DNA of 62,406 nucleotides from UBA1756 sp045627805 (GCA_045627805.1 JAZQOJ010000178.1:1-62406); one strand, 5' to 3'. Shown: positions 51,296 to 61,070, counted from the first letter of the stretch. Numbers and translations are program-made. The notes: a model not told the origin generated them from the sequence alone.

Positions 51296-53098
51296 TCAAT
51301 TCTTAATGCCCGGTGCGTCATTTTGTTGGTTTATTGCATATAATGCAGCTCCGTAAGCGCCCATCAGTTCGGGAATGTCGGAAAAAGAGACGTTGCATCC
51401 GGTCATTTTTTCCAGCGCTCGCACAATACTGTGGTTGCGGAAAGTTCCGCCTTGAACCACAATATTCTTTCCAAGTTCTTCTATATTTTTGAGTTTCAAT
51501 ACTTTGAAAAGACAGTTTTTGACAACCGAATAGCTGAATCCGGCAGCGATGTCTTCTACGGCGGCGCCTTCTTGCATCGATTGTTTCACTTTGGAGTTCA
51601 TAAAAACGGTGCAGCGCGTGCCGAGGTCGCAGGGATGTTGTGCGAAACAGGAGATTCGGGCGAACTCGGCCACAGGGTATCCCATCATATTGGCGAATGT
51701 TTCAATGAAGGAGCCGCATCCTGACGAGCAGGCCTCGTTGATTTCCATCCGCCGGATGGAGCCGTTGTCAACGAAAATGGCTTTCATATCCTGCCCTCCG
51801 ATGTCCAGCACAAAGCTCACTTGTGGCTCTACTTGCTTTGCGGCCGAGAAGTGCGCCATCGTTTCCACAATGCCAAAGTCGAAATCGAAGGCGGTTTTGA
51901 TGAGGTTTTCCCCGTAGCCCGTTACGCAACTGGCTTTAATGACGATATTTTGAGGGCTTTCCACGCTGTTGTACAGTGTTTTAAGCATTTTGCAGAAAGT
52001 TTGAAAACTATCACCGTTATTGCGTTGGTAGTCGGTGTAAACGATTTCGGAATGTTGATTGAGCAGTACGAGTTTGGTGGTGGTGCTTCCCGAATCCACG
52101 CCAAGGAAGTAGGGAGTGGGTTCTGTGCAAGTCAGTTCTCCGCGCGGAACGTAGTAGAGGTTTTTGTTCTTGAGCCAGCGGTCGTGTTCGGCGCTGTCGG
52201 CAAAAAGTGGCTCTAACCGCTGGGCGTAATCTTGCGCGCTATGGTTTTTTTGTAATTTTATAAGATTCAGTAAATCAGATAGTTTAATTGTCTGTTTAGC
52301 GCAGGTTTCCGCAAGGAGCGCACAACCAGATGCGGGGATGATTTGCGCGTTTTCGGGAAGAATGCACTGCTGTTCGGTCAGGGAGAGTATGCGGCGGAAA
52401 TGCTTTTGCAATTCCGGAAGAAAAGCGAACGGGCCGCCGCAAAAGAAGACTATGGGGAGGATGTCCATTCCGCGGGCGAGCGAGCTTACCACCTGCATTG
52501 CCACGGCATTGAACACGGAGGCGGCGATGTCGGCGCGGCTCACATTGCGGCTGATGAGGTTTTGGATGTCGGTTTTAGAAAATACGCCGCAGCGGGAAGC
52601 AATCGGGTAGATATTCTCTGATTTTTCTGCCAACGCATTCATTTCTTGTGTGTTAACATTGAGAAGCGTAGCGGTTTGGTCAATGAATGCGCCCGTTCCG
52701 CCCGCGCAACTGCCGTTCATTCGGATATCGGGAATCTTGCCCTTTTCAAAGAAAATCATCTTGCTGTCTTCGCCCCCCATATCAATGAAGGTCCTCACTT
52801 CGGGATAGCGCTGTTTCACCATTTCGGCGGCGGCTACCACTTCTTGTACGAAGCCGAAGCCGAGCCGTTGCGCGTAACCCATCCCGACGGAGCCCGTGAC
52901 AACGATGCGCAGCGTGCAATCGCCAAGCGCGTTCCATAATTCATCGGCCACTGCTGCCGCCGTGCTGCGAATGTCGGCGTGATGTCGGCGATATGCCGAA
53001 AATCGCAGCGCACCCTCGCTGTCTAAAACCGCAATCTTGAGTGTGGTTGAGCCAATGTCAACGCCTACGCTATAAACGTTTTCTATCGTTTCCGTCAT
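51296..53098 (-). CDS. BadF/HgdC-type activase ATPase, tandem domains
   Basis: A 600-residue ATPase with two ASKHA-fold activase domains. Domain 1 has VGVDIGSTTLKIAVLD and NGSCAGGTGAFIDQ; domain 2 has LGVDSGSTTTKLVLLN and NEACSSGCGSFIETFA. The cysteines in the second blocks are the [4Fe-4S] ligands of HgdC-type activators, which pump electrons into the dehydratase. Usually this part is fused to the 836-residue partner; here it is a separate gene. It stops at TGA, after which the frame stays open for 22 more codons to a TAA 4 bases before the next start. Confidence 0.9.
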   Translation of the reverse strand: MTETIENVYSVGVDIGSTTLKIAVLDSEGALRFSAYRRHHADIRSTAAAVADELWNALGDCTLRIVVTGSVGMGYAQRLGFGFVQEVVAAAEMVKQRYPEVRTFIDMGGEDSKMIFFEKGKIPDIRMNGSCAGGTGAFIDQTATLLNVNTQEMNALAEKSENIYPIASRCGVFSKTDIQNLISRNVSRADIAASVFNAVAMQVVSSLARGMDILPIVFFCGGPFAFLPELQKHFRRILSLTEQQCILPENAQIIPASGCALLAETCAKQTIKLSDLLNLIKLQKNHSAQDYAQRLEPLFADSAEHDRWLKNKNLYYVPRGELTCTEPTPYFLGVDSGSTTTKLVLLNQHSEIVYTDYQRNNGDSFQTFCKMLKTLYNSVESPQNIVIKASCVTGYGENLIKTAFDFDFGIVETMAHFSAAKQVEPQVSFVLDIGGQDMKAIFVDNGSIRRMEINEACSSGCGSFIETFANMMGYPVAEFARISCFAQHPCDLGTRCTVFMNSKVKQSMQEGAAVEDIAAGFSYSVVKNCLFKVLKLKNIEELGKNIVVQGGTFRNHSIVRALEKMTGCNVSFSDIPELMGAYGAALYAINQQNDAPGIKN

Positions 53099-53138
53099 CT
53101 TTAATAATGTAATTTAATAGTGCTATTAAAAACGGCGG

Positions 53139-53146
53139 CAAAATTA
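53139..53146 (-). promoter_or_regulatory. -7 promoter element of the activase operon
   Basis: On the - strand TAATTTTG lies 41 bases before the start at 53098. Confidence 0.6.
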
Positions 53147-53194
53147 CGCAAAAAAGCCGAATCCATCACCTTTCTAAGCCGACTTCACCATTTA

Positions 53195-53233
53195 CAAAAA
53201 AATCGGTTAAACGTTTTGCGCTTAACCGATTTG
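53195..53233 (-). terminator. Terminator of the lipoprotein gene
   Basis: AAATCGGTTAA (53200-53210) pairs with TTAACCGATTT (53222-53232); on the - strand a T-run follows. Confidence 0.85.
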
Positions 53234-53242
53234 CGTTTTCTT

Positions 53243-53749
53243 TTATTTAATGCGTTGGAATTTGTCTTTCAATTCTTTATGCTTGATGATGCGGTTCAGT
53301 TCATCGAGGTTGTCGCGAGAGAAATGATTTTTACTAATCCACATTTCCTTGATAGGGTCGCGGTCGATGATGTGTGCCTTGATGTCATCGAATGATGGCG
53401 CATCGGGGAGTGCGGCGTACTCTTCGTAAGTGTATGAGAGGAAAGCGACGTGCTCGTTAATGCCGCGGTTGTCGAGCCAGTAGCCCTTGGCGAGTTGGGT
53501 CGGCTTGGCTAATTCGCCACGCGTATAAACGTCGCGGGGATGCGGATAGGAGGCGATGGCATCTCCGTCGTCGGTAAGTGTGATGGGCACGTTCTCACTG
53601 TAGTCTTTATTCATTTTATAAATAACAATGGGAGGTGCAGCCACCGCAACGGTCTTGTTTTCTGCGGAAGACGTTTCGGTGCTGGTCTCTTGCGTTTTGC
53701 AGGCGCAGAAACTGATGATGCAGAGAAGTAAAATGACAAACTTTTTCAT
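53243..53749 (-). CDS. Putative lipoprotein of unknown function
   Basis: A 168-residue exported protein. A hydrophobic signal (KKFVILLLCIISFCA) is followed by Cys17, a slightly unusual lipobox (F-C-A-C), then a Thr/Ser/Glu-rich linker and a globular domain (YKMNKDYSENVPITLTDDGD, then LAKGYWLDNRGINEHVAFLS). The GYWLDNRGI segment suggests a small enzyme-inhibitor or binding fold, but I recognise no family. It is monocistronic with its own promoter and terminator. Confidence 0.72.
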   Translation of the reverse strand: MKKFVILLLCIISFCACKTQETSTETSSAENKTVAVAAPPIVIYKMNKDYSENVPITLTDDGDAIASYPHPRDVYTRGELAKPTQLAKGYWLDNRGINEHVAFLSYTYEEYAALPDAPSFDDIKAHIIDRDPIKEMWISKNHFSRDNLDELNRIIKHKELKDKFQRIK

Positions 53750-53829
53750 ATTTTTTGACTTGTTATGGTTGATTTTTGCGCCTCTTCTTTGTGAAGCATT
53801 TTATATGAAATTCGAGCGAATTGATGCGG

Positions 53830-53837
53830 CAAAGTTA
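53830..53837 (-). promoter_or_regulatory. -7 promoter element of the lipoprotein gene
   Basis: On the - strand TAACTTTG lies 81 bases before the start at 53749. Confidence 0.55.
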
Positions 53838-53879
53838 CGAAAAGTTTTGATTCTTTGGTTGAGAATGTGAGCAAAACCA

Positions 53880-55676
53880 TTAACCCACCATAAAATAGGT
53901 TTCCGGATATTCGTGGCGGCTCTCTTTCGTTCGCTTGCTCAAAGCATACGCAAATGTAAGGGTTCCAATACGGCCAATGTACATATTCAAAGTAAGAACT
54001 GCTTTGCCTGCTATAGAGAAATGTTCGATGCAACCCGTTGACAATCCGCACGTTGTGAAAGCGGATGTGGTTTCAAACAACACATTTTTCAGCGGAACCA
54101 GCGGTTCGATGGCGGCCACAATCACGGAGGAAACGAAAATGATGATCAACGACATCAATACGATGGAGTAGGCCTTGTCAACCAGTGAAAACGGGATGGT
54201 TTTTTTGTGGAATTCAATGCGTTTTTTACCTTTGATGGTGGCCATCATTGACTTTAAAATCACAAAGGCGGTGGTGGTTTTGATACCGCCGCCGGTGGAA
54301 CCTGGCGAGGCCCCAATGAAAATGATGACGATGATGACCAGCAGCATTGGCACTGAAATGCTGTCAACAGGCACGATGTTGAAGCCCGCCGTTCTTCCCG
54401 CAACTACTTGAAATAGAGATGAGAAGAAACAGTCGAAGCCGTTTTTGCCGGCCAAAGTGTGGTTTTTTTCCAAAATGATGAAAAGGATAGTGCCCACAAT
54501 GATGATGGCGAAACTGGTTATCAGGGCGATGTTCGTTCCATCGGTCAGTTTTTTCCAGCGTTTTTGTTTTCGGTCTTGAATGACTCTCGGGTTGAAGAAG
54601 TCGCGCAACACCACATATCCGATTCCGCCCACGAAAACCAGCACCATAATGATCATTTGCGGGAAATAGCTATTGACAATCGCTTCGTCCATTAAGTTGT
54701 TGGGCCACAATGAGAAACCAGCATTGTTGAAGGCCGAAATGGCGTGGAATGCCGCGAAGAAAACCGTCTCTCCCTCCGTTTCGAAAACGCCTGTCGTGCG
54801 CCAATACATATACAGTAACAATGCGCCAACGCCTTCAATCACAAAGGTTACCACAATGATTTCGCGCAAAAACGAGAAGGAATCCGATACGCGGTCGGTT
54901 GACAGCATATCTTTTACCATATATTGATAGCGCAGGCCCGTGTAGGAATGAGAGAGAAACGAGATGAAGAAGGTTGCGAACGACAGGATGCTCATACCGC
55001 CCATCTGCATTAGCAGCATCAGCACGATGTGCCCCGACGTGGTGAAGCAGGTGGCGGTGTTTACAACGGTCAGCCCTGTAACGCAACTCGCACTGGTTGA
55101 GGTAAATAGAGCGTCAATGAAGGAAATGCCTCTCACTGTCATCTTCGGAAGCATAAGAAGTCCCGTGCCACAAACGATGAGGAGGAAGAACGACAGCATC
55201 ATCAGCAGCGGCGGACTCATATTCACTTTCTGGAAGATGGCGCTCACTTTGGCAATTTCAACAAAGAAAATGACGAAATAGTAAATGTGGAATAGCAGGT
55301 CGGCAAAATGGCGTGTGGTCACTTCCGCCAAATTGAAAATCCCCACGATGTGTTCGCCGAAAATGCAAAGGAAAACGAAACCGAGAATGATGATGAACTC
55401 CATCAGGTTGTCTTTCAGGAACTTCCATAATTTCCCAGAGTAAAACCAGCGGAGAAGGTATTTGAAAATGTAAAAGACGTAGGCGAGTGTGACGATGCTG
55501 GATACGAGCTCTTCGCCGTAGGGAGTAAGGTACGAGCCGTGCTCCCAGACAATGGCCGTCACGGCGCCCAACGAAATGAGCACCGACAACACTTTCAGCA
55601 CGCGCTCAATGATGTGCCGATAAGTCGCGGTCTTGAATTGCAGTTTCCTTAAAAACAACGCAACGCGCTTCAACAT
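53880..55676 (-). CDS. trkH: TrkH/KtrB-type potassium transporter subunit
   Basis: A 598-residue inner-membrane protein. All four selectivity-filter loops are visible: SASCVTGLTV, SAFNNAGFSLW, VVAGRTAGFNIV and SAFTTCGLSTG. An N-terminal extension of about 170 residues with four or five hydrophobic helices precedes the K+ channel core, as in many Bacteroidetes homologues. It works with the regulatory TrkA protein encoded 6 bases upstream; the pair takes up K+ for turgor and pH control. Confidence 0.95.
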   Translation of the reverse strand: MLKRVALFLRKLQFKTATYRHIIERVLKVLSVLISLGAVTAIVWEHGSYLTPYGEELVSSIVTLAYVFYIFKYLLRWFYSGKLWKFLKDNLMEFIIILGFVFLCIFGEHIVGIFNLAEVTTRHFADLLFHIYYFVIFFVEIAKVSAIFQKVNMSPPLLMMLSFFLLIVCGTGLLMLPKMTVRGISFIDALFTSTSASCVTGLTVVNTATCFTTSGHIVLMLLMQMGGMSILSFATFFISFLSHSYTGLRYQYMVKDMLSTDRVSDSFSFLREIIVVTFVIEGVGALLLYMYWRTTGVFETEGETVFFAAFHAISAFNNAGFSLWPNNLMDEAIVNSYFPQMIIMVLVFVGGIGYVVLRDFFNPRVIQDRKQKRWKKLTDGTNIALITSFAIIIVGTILFIILEKNHTLAGKNGFDCFFSSLFQVVAGRTAGFNIVPVDSISVPMLLVIIVIIFIGASPGSTGGGIKTTTAFVILKSMMATIKGKKRIEFHKKTIPFSLVDKAYSIVLMSLIIIFVSSVIVAAIEPLVPLKNVLFETTSAFTTCGLSTGCIEHFSIAGKAVLTLNMYIGRIGTLTFAYALSKRTKESRHEYPETYFMVG

Positions 55677-55682
55677 AGCTTT

Positions 55683-56378
55683 TTATTGATTGCGTTTGAT
55701 AAAGTTCTCGATGTCGCGGGTTTTGCCGAAAATCACGAAACAGTCCTTGTCTTCAATGGTGGTTGTCGTGTCGGGCACACCGATGATGTGGCCCGTGGCA
55801 TTGCCCTGCGTGGGAGTAGTACTTTCAATGAAATTGCGGCGGATGGTGACCAAACTCAGTCGGTAGGCGTCGCGCAAGTTCAAATCGCCAATTGTCATTC
55901 CAATCAGACGGGGAGAGGCAATGACTTCCGCAATCTTGTAACCATCAGGAAGTTGCAGATACGAAACGATGTTCGGGTTGAGCAGTCGCTCGGCAAACAG
56001 CGTGCCGATTTCGTCTTCGGGCGACAAGAATTCCGTGACTCCCATTTTGGCCAGAATCAGTCGCTGATTTTCGCCCATCGTTCGGCAGATGATTCTTTTC
56101 ACGTTGAGGTCCATCAGGTTGGCGGTGCATAGCAATCGCTTCACGAAGTCGTTGCCGATGGCCACCACCACCACGTCAAAATCCTGGATGTTTTCCGCAA
56201 TCAGCGCCTTCTTGTTGGTGGCATCAATGCAAACGGCGTAAGCCACTTCTTCTGAAATATCCTGAATCACATTGATATCGGAATCAATCACCAACACTTC
56301 CGCACCGCTCTTCGACAGGGCGATGGCGATGGCGGAACCGAAGTGACCCGCACCGATAATGGCAAATCTTTCTGACAT
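55683..56378 (-). CDS. trkA: TrkA/KtrA-type potassium uptake regulator
   Basis: A 231-residue cytosolic subunit. The Rossmann (RCK) domain starts FAIIGAGHFGSAIAIALSKS with the GxGxxG nucleotide loop and ends the second strand in VLVIDSD. A C-terminal RCK_C domain (about 145-225, YKIAEVIASPRLIGMTIGDL) binds the regulator ligand. The single RCK unit is the KtrA arrangement, unlike the duplicated E. coli TrkA. First gene of the two-gene operon. Confidence 0.95.
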   Translation of the reverse strand: MSERFAIIGAGHFGSAIAIALSKSGAEVLVIDSDINVIQDISEEVAYAVCIDATNKKALIAENIQDFDVVVVAIGNDFVKRLLCTANLMDLNVKRIICRTMGENQRLILAKMGVTEFLSPEDEIGTLFAERLLNPNIVSYLQLPDGYKIAEVIASPRLIGMTIGDLNLRDAYRLSLVTIRRNFIESTTPTQGNATGHIIGVPDTTTTIEDKDCFVIFGKTRDIENFIKRNQ

Positions 56379-56401
56379 AGTTTTCTTTTTTTGATAAGCC
56401 G

Positions 56402-56409
56402 CAAAAGTA
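56402..56409 (-). promoter_or_regulatory. -7 promoter element of trkA-trkH
   Basis: On the - strand TACTTTTG lies 23 bases before the trkA start at 56378. Confidence 0.65.
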
Positions 56410-56453
56410 CGAATTTTTGTGCAAACGGCTATTTGTTGAGTGAAATTTTAGTT

Positions 56454-59024
56454 CTACTTTTGTTGATTCTCTTTCGACGAGGGCGTGGCCATTTGACGCA
56501 CATAGACATCTCGTTGCGGGAATGGGATTTCGATGTTGTTCTCGTTCAGCGTGTTGTAGATTTGTTCTTTGATTTTCCCTCCAATCGCCACTTTCTCTTC
56601 CACCAGCACCCAGCACACCACCAGCAGGTCAACGCTGCTGTCGCCAAAGTCGTTGAACAGCACTTCGAAGCCGTGTTTCGGATCAATGACATTTTTGCCA
56701 TTCTCGTTCTTTACCATCAGCGATTTCAGCGATTCTTTCAGCAGCTCGCGCACCAAGCGGACATCCGTTCCGTAAGCCACGCCAACTGGCAGCTTGATTC
56801 TGACGTAACCGTGATTGCGGGTTCGGTTTTGGAAATTCTTGCTGAAAAGCTGCGTGTTTTGGAATGCGATCACGCTGCCGTCCAGCGTCACAATCTGCGT
56901 GCTTTGGTAATTGATGCTCTCCACTCGGCCTTCCGTCCCGTCGCACTCAATGTAGTCGCCCACGCGCAAACGTCCCGTCATCAACGAGATGCCGTACACG
57001 AAGTTTTCCAACAGGTCCTTCATTGCAAAACCCAAACCAGTAGCCAAACCGGCCATCACAATGGAGATGCCGCTGCTCGGTACCTGTAAAATGATGAAGG
57101 AAGCAATGGCGAAAATACCCCATACCAGAACAGAAATCACGTTGTTGCCCAGCGTGATGTTGCTTGGCCCGTTCGGATCTTTCTGCTTTCTCTTTTTCAA
57201 GAAAAGGAAGAATGACCGCAACATATAGTTGAGGTATTTGAAGAAGAAGAAGAGTTCCAAAACCAAGCATAACTTGAAGAGCGATAATTGAATAACGCCC
57301 GGTTTGTTTAAGAAAGTGTAGAAAAACACGTTCACGCAAGCCGAACTCATCTCAAAAATTCCCGCTGCAAAATAGATGCTGGCAGGCACCGAAAACACAG
57401 CCACCATAGGAATCAGGGCGCGGTAAACAAAATCGTACAACCACGTTTGCGCAATGTATTCGCCTTTGTCTAATTTGGGGCGCAAGCTCTTGTACAAGGT
57501 CTTGCGCTCTTTCACTGTCTTGTCTTGCATTTTTTCTGGCACAATCTTGTGCAGCAAGTAACGCAGTTCGTACATTTTAGCCAGGTCATAAAAACAAGTG
57601 ATGGTTTGAATGGCAGCTAATTGAATCGTCCACCAAATCATAATTTGAACAGCCAGAAGCACATAGCCAATCCACGCGGCTACGCAGGCCACCACCATCG
57701 CTACCAGCGATATCACCGTGTAAATCATATCGCTGTCGGGCAGATGTCCGAGTTTCCGTTTCAAAATCACTAATTGCCAAATGGTGAACAAAAGCAAAAT
57801 CGGCGGATATATCAGATTTACAACATTGTTGGGAATCAAAATGATACGGAAAATGATTACCAACAATGCCATCGTAAGGAACGGCGTGTATGCGCGGATG
57901 CCGGGCAGAATCTGTTTCTCGTTCAAACGGATGAGCAGCGAAAGCAGAATCACCTCCATCAGCCAGGCAAAAGTGATGAGCAGGTCAATGGCCATCACAA
58001 TGAAATTCTGTTTCACGAAAAAGCGCGCCACCATAATGGAGATGGCGAAAACGGCCACACCCACCGCAATGTTGATGACCGAAAGTTTCTTTTTGTCGGA
58101 AAACTTCTCGCGCAATCGCTTCGGCAGCAGCCAGCGCACGATCGCGAAACTCAAAAATGAGGCGATTATCAGGTACGACAACACGAAAATACAGATGCCG
58201 CCAATCACCGGACCGCGCCACTCCGACGCCTTTCTCAACGGACGGTATTTGTCGTCAACATCTTTCTTCGCCAACTGAATCTGCATTTTCAGTCTTTTCA
58301 GCGTGGTGAAATAGTTGTTGTCGCCGTTTACGAAAATGCTTTGCTGGATGTTGGCGTAGCGGGCCATCGCATAGTCGTTCAGCTCCTTCACTCTTTTCGT
58401 AACGTGATTGTAATGTTCCTCGTCTAAAATGACGTTTTCCAATAGTTTTTTGTAATTGTCGCGAATGGCCGTCGCATATTTCAAACAGGCCTCGCGGTCG
58501 GCAATGCCCTGCTGGTCTAACTTAAACAGAGACAGTTTGCTTGTGTCAATGAGCATTTTGGGAAACTTTTCCTTCAAGGAATCGGGCATTTCCGCGCGTT
58601 CTCCGTTGGGCTTTAGGCGGGGAGGCAAATCGAGCAGTGCCTGAATCAACTCGTCGTAACGCTCGATTTCCGATGTCAGTCGGTCTTTGATTTTCGCATA
58701 AGGCAGATGGTGCAGGTGCAAATTGCGATACTGTTCCGTCGCCTCCTGACAAGCGTACGTCATATCGAATGTGAAATCAGAGTTTTGCGAGTACAGCATC
58801 AATGCTATCTGATTGCTTTTTTGCATCATACGAATCAGATTCGTGTGCTGCTCCATATTGGTGCGCTCGAAACGGGCCATCTGCACAGTCTGCTGGTTGT
58901 ACGCCTGCTCCAATTCTGCTCGCAGCACGCCCAAAGTCTGAGCTAAGTCCTTCTCTTTCAGTACAGCTTGCGCCTGGAAAACCGTCAGCACCGCTATACA
59001 AAACAAAACCAAAATCTTTTTCAT
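56454..59024 (-). CDS. Large MscS-family mechanosensitive channel
   Basis: An 856-residue membrane protein. A signal peptide (KKILVLFCIAVLTVFQAQA) is followed by a periplasmic helical region (about 25-270) and about eight transmembrane helices. The MscS core comes near the end (about 650-830): GLATGLGFAMKDLLENFVYG in the pore helix, then RVGDYIECDGTEGRVESINY and SVIAFQNTQLFSKNFQNRT of the beta domain. It is of the MscK/YnaI-like large type and likely gates under osmotic downshock. The start at 59024 is supported by the -7 element at 59055-59048; the longer reading to 59084 would overlap it. Confidence 0.93.
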   Translation of the reverse strand: MKKILVLFCIAVLTVFQAQAVLKEKDLAQTLGVLRAELEQAYNQQTVQMARFERTNMEQHTNLIRMMQKSNQIALMLYSQNSDFTFDMTYACQEATEQYRNLHLHHLPYAKIKDRLTSEIERYDELIQALLDLPPRLKPNGERAEMPDSLKEKFPKMLIDTSKLSLFKLDQQGIADREACLKYATAIRDNYKKLLENVILDEEHYNHVTKRVKELNDYAMARYANIQQSIFVNGDNNYFTTLKRLKMQIQLAKKDVDDKYRPLRKASEWRGPVIGGICIFVLSYLIIASFLSFAIVRWLLPKRLREKFSDKKKLSVINIAVGVAVFAISIMVARFFVKQNFIVMAIDLLITFAWLMEVILLSLLIRLNEKQILPGIRAYTPFLTMALLVIIFRIILIPNNVVNLIYPPILLLFTIWQLVILKRKLGHLPDSDMIYTVISLVAMVVACVAAWIGYVLLAVQIMIWWTIQLAAIQTITCFYDLAKMYELRYLLHKIVPEKMQDKTVKERKTLYKSLRPKLDKGEYIAQTWLYDFVYRALIPMVAVFSVPASIYFAAGIFEMSSACVNVFFYTFLNKPGVIQLSLFKLCLVLELFFFFKYLNYMLRSFFLFLKKRKQKDPNGPSNITLGNNVISVLVWGIFAIASFIILQVPSSGISIVMAGLATGLGFAMKDLLENFVYGISLMTGRLRVGDYIECDGTEGRVESINYQSTQIVTLDGSVIAFQNTQLFSKNFQNRTRNHGYVRIKLPVGVAYGTDVRLVRELLKESLKSLMVKNENGKNVIDPKHGFEVLFNDFGDSSVDLLVVCWVLVEEKVAIGGKIKEQIYNTLNENNIEIPFPQRDVYVRQMATPSSKENQQK

Positions 59025-59047
59025 TTTATTATCATTATTATATTGAT

Positions 59048-59055
59048 CAAATTTA
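59048..59055 (-). promoter_or_regulatory. -7 promoter element of the MscS-type gene
   Basis: On the - strand TAAATTTG lies 23 bases before the chosen start at 59024. Confidence 0.6.
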
Positions 59056-59148
59056 TGCTTCATTTCTTTCTCTTTGCTCGACAAAGCTCAGGTTTTGAGT
59101 CATTTGCTCAACTTTCGCCCTCCGAACTTTTGAAAGTTGAATCAACTA

Positions 59149-61050
59149 TTATTTCTGAAGATAGTAGTCATAAACTTTCTGCATACGTTCGGCAGAGTCG
59201 TCGAGTCCGCCGGGTCGGTTTCTCACAACCCATAATTTCTTATGATTCTGAATGATGGGCTTCAATTCGGCCGCCAGTTTTTTTCTTTTTTCATAAGGGA
59301 TGCTTTTGGTTTGATGGTCTTTCACCGCCAGGCGTGCCAAAGCGAGGTGAAGACTGTGCTTGGCCAGGGCGGCGGCCTGATGAACTTCCGCTTTCACGAT
59401 GTCGGCATCCTTGCATTGCGGCTTCCCTTGGTCGAAAATGACGAGGGCGCTGTCAATGGCAGCTTCTGTAATTTGCAGATTTTCAGCGGTGATGGGCTTC
59501 GTCTGGTAGAAATTCTCCCACTTCCAGGCGTAGCGGTTCAAAATCACGTGGTAAATGTTGGCCACGCCTTCCGGAATTTTAGCCAACTCGTAAGAGTCGC
59601 CCAAAAGGAGCAGCGCCTTGGCAGTGTTGCCGGTTTCGTCGTGAAAAACATAGTGGTTGAGCAGGAATTCCAGACGGTCAAGCAGTGTGGTGTCGCAGTT
59701 CCAGGCGTAGCCGCAGCCCAGCATCATTGCGGGCTCGCACACCGACAGCGGCTGCCAGTGTCCGTGGTCGCCCCAGTTGGTCACCAGCATTCCTTTTGCG
59801 CCAAACTTCGCTCCGTTGATGGCGGCTTTCTTGATATTGGTGAACGCAATCTGATTCTTTCCTAAGATGGAACGCCACGTTGAGGTGCCGGGACAAACGT
59901 AGAAATCAAGGCCCGCCTTTTGGAATTTCGGCAAAATGGTGTCGAAGCGGAACTGGCTGTCGTAGCCCCACACCATCGCAATCATATCTTTTGGCAACTC
60001 GCTAATCAAACTGTCGTGATTGATGACAATGTCGCCCCAAAACTGCGTGCGGCGGCCATATTTGTTCACTTCTTTGTTCAATTCGAGCAAAAAGTCGAGG
60101 TAAACGCGCCCCAAACCGCGTTTCTCGCACGCCGCTTTCGAATGGCCCAAGCCCAATTCCACCGTTTCATCACAGCCGATATTGAAAAACTGACTGTTGA
60201 AGTTGGGAAGCAACTCCGCATACAACCCTTTCACCAGTTCCAAGGAGCCGGGATTCGTGGGATCGAGCGAAGTGTATTTGCTTTTGCCCCAAATGGTGTT
60301 GCAATCGGTCTCGCACTCTGCCAGATTTTTGTATTGATCGTACTTCAGCCAGTTCTCCATATGGCCGAAAGAGTTCTGGTTGGGCACCAGGTCAATGAAG
60401 CGGTCGTTGCAATATTTTTGCAGAGTCGCAATCTCTTCCGGAGTCATCGGAGAGGCGTTTTCCCACACGGTTTTATGATTTTTGTAAGCAAAAGTGTGTT
60501 CTGTGTAGAGTTGCAATTCATTGATTTTCAAACTTGAAATAAAATCCACGATTTGGAAGAGCGTCGCCATTGTGGGCACTTTGTCGCGACTGATGTCGAG
60601 CATAAAACCGCGTCGTTGAATGGCGGGGTAGTCGAAAATGTATATGCCGGGAAGGTCTTTCTTTTCGGTGAGGCAATACGACAGGATTTGCCGTAAGGTC
60701 TGTACGCCGTAATAAATGCCTTCCTGCGTGCCGCTAATGATGGTAATGGTTTGGTTTTTAATCAGTAAACGATATTCTTGCGACACGAATTTTCGGTCAA
60801 GATAGACCGACATTTTGATGATATTCTCGCCATTTTCGTGAAAAACGACCTCTTTTTCCCAAGTTGACAAATTGAATTGGGAAAGATAATTTTGCATTTG
60901 CGAGAATTGGAATTCGTGGAAAGGAATATGGTCATCTTTCTGAATTTCAATTTGTTGCGGAGTTGGAATAAGATAGTTTTCCAAATTTTGAGCGTGGAGG
61001 GCGCACAGCAGCCCCAGGCAAACCGTTAGGATAGCAATTTTTTTAAGCAT
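59149..61050 (-). CDS. GH20-type beta-N-acetylhexosaminidase
   Basis: A 633-residue exported glycosidase. A signal peptide (about 1-20, ending LHAQ), a GH20b-like N-terminal domain (about 25-140; LIPTPQQIEI, GIYYGVQTLRQIL) and a (beta/alpha)8 catalytic domain (RGFMLDISRDKVPTM onward) are visible. The catalytic Asp-Glu pair appears as FFNIGCDETVELG where most GH20 enzymes have GGDE. A helical C-terminal part follows. By family it removes terminal GlcNAc or GalNAc from glycans or murein. It is monocistronic and divergent from the chromate transporter genes. Confidence 0.88.
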   Translation of the reverse strand: MLKKIAILTVCLGLLCALHAQNLENYLIPTPQQIEIQKDDHIPFHEFQFSQMQNYLSQFNLSTWEKEVVFHENGENIIKMSVYLDRKFVSQEYRLLIKNQTITIISGTQEGIYYGVQTLRQILSYCLTEKKDLPGIYIFDYPAIQRRGFMLDISRDKVPTMATLFQIVDFISSLKINELQLYTEHTFAYKNHKTVWENASPMTPEEIATLQKYCNDRFIDLVPNQNSFGHMENWLKYDQYKNLAECETDCNTIWGKSKYTSLDPTNPGSLELVKGLYAELLPNFNSQFFNIGCDETVELGLGHSKAACEKRGLGRVYLDFLLELNKEVNKYGRRTQFWGDIVINHDSLISELPKDMIAMVWGYDSQFRFDTILPKFQKAGLDFYVCPGTSTWRSILGKNQIAFTNIKKAAINGAKFGAKGMLVTNWGDHGHWQPLSVCEPAMMLGCGYAWNCDTTLLDRLEFLLNHYVFHDETGNTAKALLLLGDSYELAKIPEGVANIYHVILNRYAWKWENFYQTKPITAENLQITEAAIDSALVIFDQGKPQCKDADIVKAEVHQAAALAKHSLHLALARLAVKDHQTKSIPYEKRKKLAAELKPIIQNHKKLWVVRNRPGGLDDSAERMQKVYDYYLQK

Positions 61051-61070
61051 TTGAATAAAATTTTAGGGTG

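Noticed and set aside
46311..53098. Idea that TGA encodes tryptophan in this organism
   Set aside because: TGA is the natural stop of miaA, tilS, tetR, the 34010 phosphoesterase, and of the first chromate gene in an ATGA overlap; all other Trp codons noticed are TGG.
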